64,000 nt of DNA from Peromyscus leucopus (taxonomy: Eukaryota > Chordata > Mammalia > Rodentia > Cricetidae): assembly GCF_004664715.2 (NCBI RefSeq), contig NC_051083.1, positions 94,765,920 through 94,829,919 on the forward strand, given 5' to 3'. Positions 25,165 through 64,000 of this stretch are shown here, in pieces; positions within the stretch are counted from its first letter, which is position 1, and each line of letters opens with the position of its first letter. Below the pieces are notes generated by a model. It did not search any database, had not been told where the DNA came from, and worked only from the letters and a program-made list of their open reading frames with translations. Both the position numbers and the translations under genes were made by a program.

Positions 25165-25275
25165 ATGAAGCTAGGATTGATGGCCATGCTACCACTCTAG
25201 CACTTGAGAGGCTGAAGCAAGAGTAGTACAAGTTCTGTGTTAGTTTGGGATATAAACTCTGTCTCAAAAAGAAGC
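25165..25275 (+). mobile_element. Old B1-like SINE
   Basis: Degraded sense text with gcacttgagaggctgaagca and aaactctgtctcaaaaag. Confidence 0.55.
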
Positions 25276-25992
25276 TAACTAGCAATACCTTCCTATTATA
25301 CTTTTTTTTTCGTGTAGACTTAGGAAATCTTTTAAACTGAGATATGTAGTGTTCATTTTATCTCACTATTTGCCTCACCCAAATTTTCTTTCATCATATT
25401 GCTTGGTGTAATATTTTTTCCTAGTCTACAAAGATTTTCTGCCTACCTTCCAAGTGTTATTAACAATTCTTAGCCTCGAGGGAGCTATCTTTATTAACTG
25501 TGATAACCATGGATAACAGTCATTTTCTTTTACTTGGTGAATCCTCTAGAACTATAATTAAAGCTTGAATCTACTGAGCAAAATAATATTATCTATGTCT
25601 GTCATTTTATAAATGAGAAACAAACCCTAGAGTCTGTAGACAACTTCTCCATGGTCTCATAACGATTGACTTGCTATAGAAAGATCAGGATATATTTCTT
25701 GCATGTTATTACTTTTCCCATTACTGCTATAGCATTATTCCACTGAATTTTAATTACATTTTCATTTGTTTATGGCTAGATTCTTAAAAACTAGGTTTCA
25801 AGTTCCTTAAAGGCAGCAAACACCCAGGTCTACACATTTTGTGCCACTCATAGACATACCATTGTGCTTTGTGCTTATTAGGTACCTTGTCAATAGGAAT
25901 AGACACTGCTTAAAAACGAAAAGCTGTTCCACCTAATGAGATGTCTAATTAGGGCCATTTCCTTATGGCGTCCCATTAATAACTGCATGGAA

Positions 25993-26007
25993 AGTGTCAT
26001 CTAGTGG
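25993..26007 (-). promoter_or_regulatory. CTCF-like motif
   Basis: The minus strand reads CCACTAGATGACACT, matching 11 of 12 core positions of CCANNAGRKGGC. It lies in a repeat-poor part of intron 1. Binding is inferred only. Confidence 0.35.
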
Positions 26008-26937
26008 TTGGTGTGTGTATTACAATGACTTGGCTTTATAGTGTTTCTTTTTTTTTTTTTTTAACCCAAGAGTAACAGTCCTTTTATAACCTATTGGTAT
26101 AAATCGATTATAACTTAAAATTTTAAATTAATTTCAAACATTTTTTCATAAATCTTATGTGTTTTAAGGAGTGTTCTCTCTAAAATATACTTCATGTTAG
26201 TTGATAAAAAGTTTAATACGATGAAATCATTAATCTTGAGAAACATTGCATATAACCATACAAGAATATAAAACGTCTTATTTTTTCATAAATTATATTT
26301 TAATATTTATGTTATGGTCAGATATTGAGACGTGAAATATATATTTAATGGGAATTCATGTTGGTTTTGTTTGTATTAATAAAATTCTATTACGCCTTTT
26401 TTTATGATTTTCATTACTGCAATCTGTACTTGGTGGAAAGATCTCTTGATTCAAATGTCTGAAAATGCAAAAAGATTTCATTTTTATATTTATAACAAAA
26501 TCTCATGTGCATATATTTCATACTTTAGTTGTAGATATACTTCCTAATGTCAAATATTATTCTCATATTAGTAGCCATTGTGGATGAGCATTACCCTCTG
26601 TTCCTTTATTAATAGTGCAATTAACTGTTGGCAATATTTACAACCTAATTCAGGTATTATGAGCATTGACTATTCCTTTCTCAAGAATTTGTGAATATGT
26701 GGCTTCTAAATTTTATAAATTCATAGTTTAGAACCAATAATTTATCTTTGCATAAGCCAAAATTACATGGATTTATTTACATTAATATCTTTGTGCCTAA
26801 CAAGTTTTTTGTCTTCAATAATAATGCTTCTTATTTGATGAAGGATTACACCTAGATAAACCTAATGGAGTTATAAGTTGACATGTAATACTGAAAACAG
26901 AGTATAATCTAAGTACCTATGTATAGTAATGATTGTG

Positions 26938-27312
26938 TGACTAATATGCTTCTATTACTGTGATAAATACCATGACCAAAAGCAACTTGGAGAGGAGAGG
27001 GTTTATGTTGATTTCATGACCCAGTCACTGTCAATCATTGAGGGAAGTTAGAACAGGAACTCAAGGCAGGAACCTGGAGGCAGGAACTGAAGTGGAGTCC
27101 ATGGAGGAGTGCTGCTTACTAGTTTGTTCTTATGGCTTACTCATCCTACTTTCCTATACAACTCATGAGCACCTGTCCAGGAATGGTACTTTTTACAATG
27201 GGCTGGGCCCTCCAAAATCAATCATTTATGAAAAAATAATGCTGCATAGGGTTTCCTACAGGGGTCATTTTCTCCATTTGATTTCCCCCTTTCTTGTCAA
27301 GTTGACAACAAA
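26938..27312. repeat. Dispersed rodent repeat, unnamed
   Basis: It contains ttctattactgtgataaata, ccatgaccaaaagcaacttg and, at the far end, cttgtcaagttgacaac. It is the same general family as other rodent repeats in this window, and I cannot name it safely. Confidence 0.6.
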
Positions 27313-28134
27313 AGAAAACAAAACAAAAAAACAACAAAGAACCCTATCCAGAACAATAACAGATTTTAAGTTGAAGTATCAGCGTATACTTTTATTGGAA
27401 CACACTCTTGCAGTGTGAGAGATGCTTCTATCATTACACCATTTTGTCTTTCCTTTATAATCACGGAAACAGGTTTCATCAGGATGGTGTCTTCTAGTTT
27501 GAGGCATAGTTAATTGATAAGAATTTTGGGAGGTTTTCTAGTAAAGACTAGTGAAAGGAAAACTTGGAAGACAAGACAGGAGGCTGGCTTACTTTTTAAA
27601 CCATGGGCTCTGAAGATGGAACAATGATTAGCAATGTTTTATATTTTCCTTGTGCAAAGGCTTTCAGTAGTTGGCTTGACAAAATGTGTTCTGCTTTTTT
27701 TATACATAAATACTGCACTATCTGTATATATCATCCTAATTACTATTAGTTTTTCTAAGCATTTCAGCTCCACAGTAATGTCAAAGATAGTTCTGTATGC
27801 TACGTGTCACTTACTCTCTTCCCATTATCTAGGTGCTTTTATATTAGAGAAAGATATTCTCTGCCTTCAGGACTTCACTCCCTAGTGTAGTTAAATTTGC
27901 TTGTTAGTCACAATTCAGAGCATTTAGGCTTTGTATAAAGCTTGGAATGGTTAAAAATTGAGCTATTAGTGATGAAAGAACAGGGACAATGAATAAAAGG
28001 AGATAAAATACAGCATTAGATGGTCTATGATCCACGTGAGGTGTTCCTACAGCCTGGACAAGTGATAAACCATATCAATCAGAATGCTATATGAATTTTC
28101 TTTTCATGTTAGCATCTTTAAAAAAGATATTACT

Positions 28135-28280
28135 CAGCTGGGCATGGTGGCGCACACTTTTAGCCTGGCACTCAGGAGGCAGAGGCAGTGCATGGAATCT
28201 CTGTGAGTTCAAGACAAGCCTGGCCTGCACGTTAAGTTGCAGGATGGCCAGGGCTATGTAGGACCCTGTCTCAAAAAGAT
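28135..28280 (+). mobile_element. B1 SINE
   Basis: A sense B1 from agctgggcatggtggcgcac to ggaccctgtctcaaaaag, moderately diverged. Confidence 0.82.
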
Positions 28281-28418
28281 GAAAGCAAAAAACAAAAAGA
28301 TATTCCTCATTGTGTAAAGGAGATGGCTATCAAGGGATGATTTTTATCCCTGAAACTTACATGGTTAACAACTTCATGTTGTTTTCTTACCACCACACAC
28401 ATGCTACAACATGCATGT

Positions 28419-28420
<2 letters not shown>

Positions 28421-28484
<64 letters not shown>
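28421..28484. repeat. (GA)n microsatellite
   Basis: A pure GA run of about 63 bp, some 245 bp upstream of exon 2. Confidence 0.97.
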
Positions 28485-28486
<2 letters not shown>

Positions 28487-28729
28487 TAAAATTTAAGAGA
28501 TACTTAATAGTTTAAAATTATAAAACTTTCATTTGTTCATTGTGAAAAGTTGAAAAAGAAATACATATAGCAAAAGCTTGGATATAAATTTCCATTGTCA
28601 TTTGTATGTATCCTTTCAGATTTTTTCCTTGTATTGATTCTATAAGGTTGAATTGTTGCATTCAGTTGGCTTCTAAGTCTTACTTGCTTTCAAGTTTGTA
28701 TTTAATGATTTCCCTTTCTCCTTATATAG

Positions 28730-63474
<34,745 letters not shown>

Positions 63475-64000
63475 GTAAAAGAGATTGTGTTTATATCTCT
63501 GTGCTTACAGTATCCTAGCCAATCAGTGCATACAATTTTATCATATTGGTTTGATTGGGCATGACAGTAGATGACATGAATATTTTATGCTCTACTCCCT
63601 GTTTGTTTGTGTAAGATGTATGTCTGTGTGCTGGTGAACTCACACATGTGCACACCTGTGGAGGCCATAAGTTGACATTGAGAAGATTTTCTGCACTTTT
63701 TTTTAAAGCCTCTCAATGAACCTGTAGCTTTCTGTTTCTACTAGGCTTTCTGGACAGTCATACCCCAAGATCTGAATGTCTGCCTCACCATACCAGATTT
63801 TGAAGTGGGCTCTGTGGGTCTGGCCCAGGTCCTCATGCTTTCCCAATCTCAGTCTATCACTAAACTGTCTCCTGTATCCAAACGGGCACTATGTAAATGA
63901 CCTACTGTACCAAACCTGTGTTACTGCGTTTCCCACCCAATTCTTCCATGTCCTTTTAAACTCCCACTTAAATGCCATAAATCTCACTTTTACTTTCTAT
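63475..64000 (+). other. COL4A5 intron 19, 5' part
   Basis: The intron starts at gtaaaa and runs past the window end. About 63590-63885 resembles a rodent B4/RSINE-type element in antisense. The rest is not recognised. Confidence 0.85.
63590..63885 (-). mobile_element. B4/RSINE-type element
   Basis: Antisense text with gtgcacacctgtggaggcca, gcccaggtcctcatgctttc and ctatcactaaactgtctcc resembles a rodent tRNA-derived SINE with a B4-like body. Confidence 0.5.

Larger units (their letters stand above)
1..28729 (+). other. COL4A5 intron 1, 3' part (no exon found)
   Basis: I infer this to be intron 1 because exon 2 follows and neither a signal-peptide exon nor a CpG-rich promoter typical of the COL4A5/COL4A6 head-to-head pair is visible. 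It holds the antisense full-length L1, older L1 pieces, many SINEs and microsatellites listed separately. Stretches where I recognise nothing are about 1-680, 910-2080, 2960-3840, 4540-5750, 12290-12780, 13010-14170, 15240-16010, 18670-19230, 20880-21780, 24800-25160, 25280-26930 and 27320-28130. Confidence 0.85.

Noticed and set aside
1..28729. COL4A5 exon 1 or the shared COL4A5/COL4A6 promoter
   Set aside because: I looked for the signal-peptide codons and a CpG-rich promoter. The only CpG-rich block is the L1 5' UTR, so exon 1 must lie upstream of the window.

Overview
This window is AT-rich mammalian nuclear DNA from a muroid rodent, probably a cricetid (hamster, vole or deer-mouse type). 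That placement rests on the dense B1, B2, B3/B4 and ID-type SINEs, rodent L1/Lx LINE sequence and two rodent-type solo LTRs. The species cannot be fixed from the sequence alone.

The only cellular gene I can support is COL4A5, the X-linked gene for the alpha-5 chain of basement-membrane collagen IV, on the + strand. Eighteen exons corresponding to human exons 2-19 lie between 28730 and 63474. All have AG/GT boundaries. Together they give 1084 coding bases, the length expected for human c.82-1165. They encode the cysteine-rich N-terminal 7S segment, including its N-glycosylation sequon, and the first part of the interrupted Gly-X-Y triple helix. Exon 1 (signal peptide) lies upstream of the window, and exon 20 onward lies downstream.

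Layout: 1-28729 is the 3' part of intron 1. It is filled with transposons, above all a complete but inactive L1 inserted antisense at 5767-12147 with a 15-bp target-site duplication. From 28730 to 44147 exons 2-4 are widely spaced. From 44148 to 56459 exons 5-16 are denser, with three very short introns (82, 89 and 95 bp). Intron 16 (56460-60099) is mostly an old antisense L1 that was later hit by a solo LTR, a SINE and another rodent repeat. Exons 17-19 follow, and the window ends early in intron 19.

I found no bacterial, phage, CRISPR or novel gene system. The points most worth a second look are the splice acceptor of exon 19, which also reads as a donor; an apparent cluster of substitutions in exon 10; an octad (24-bp) tandem repeat in the L1 ORF1 coiled coil; loss of both catalytic aspartates in the L1 reverse transcriptase; CTCF-like motifs in the introns; and a 40-bp tRNA-Ile-like fragment in intron 3.
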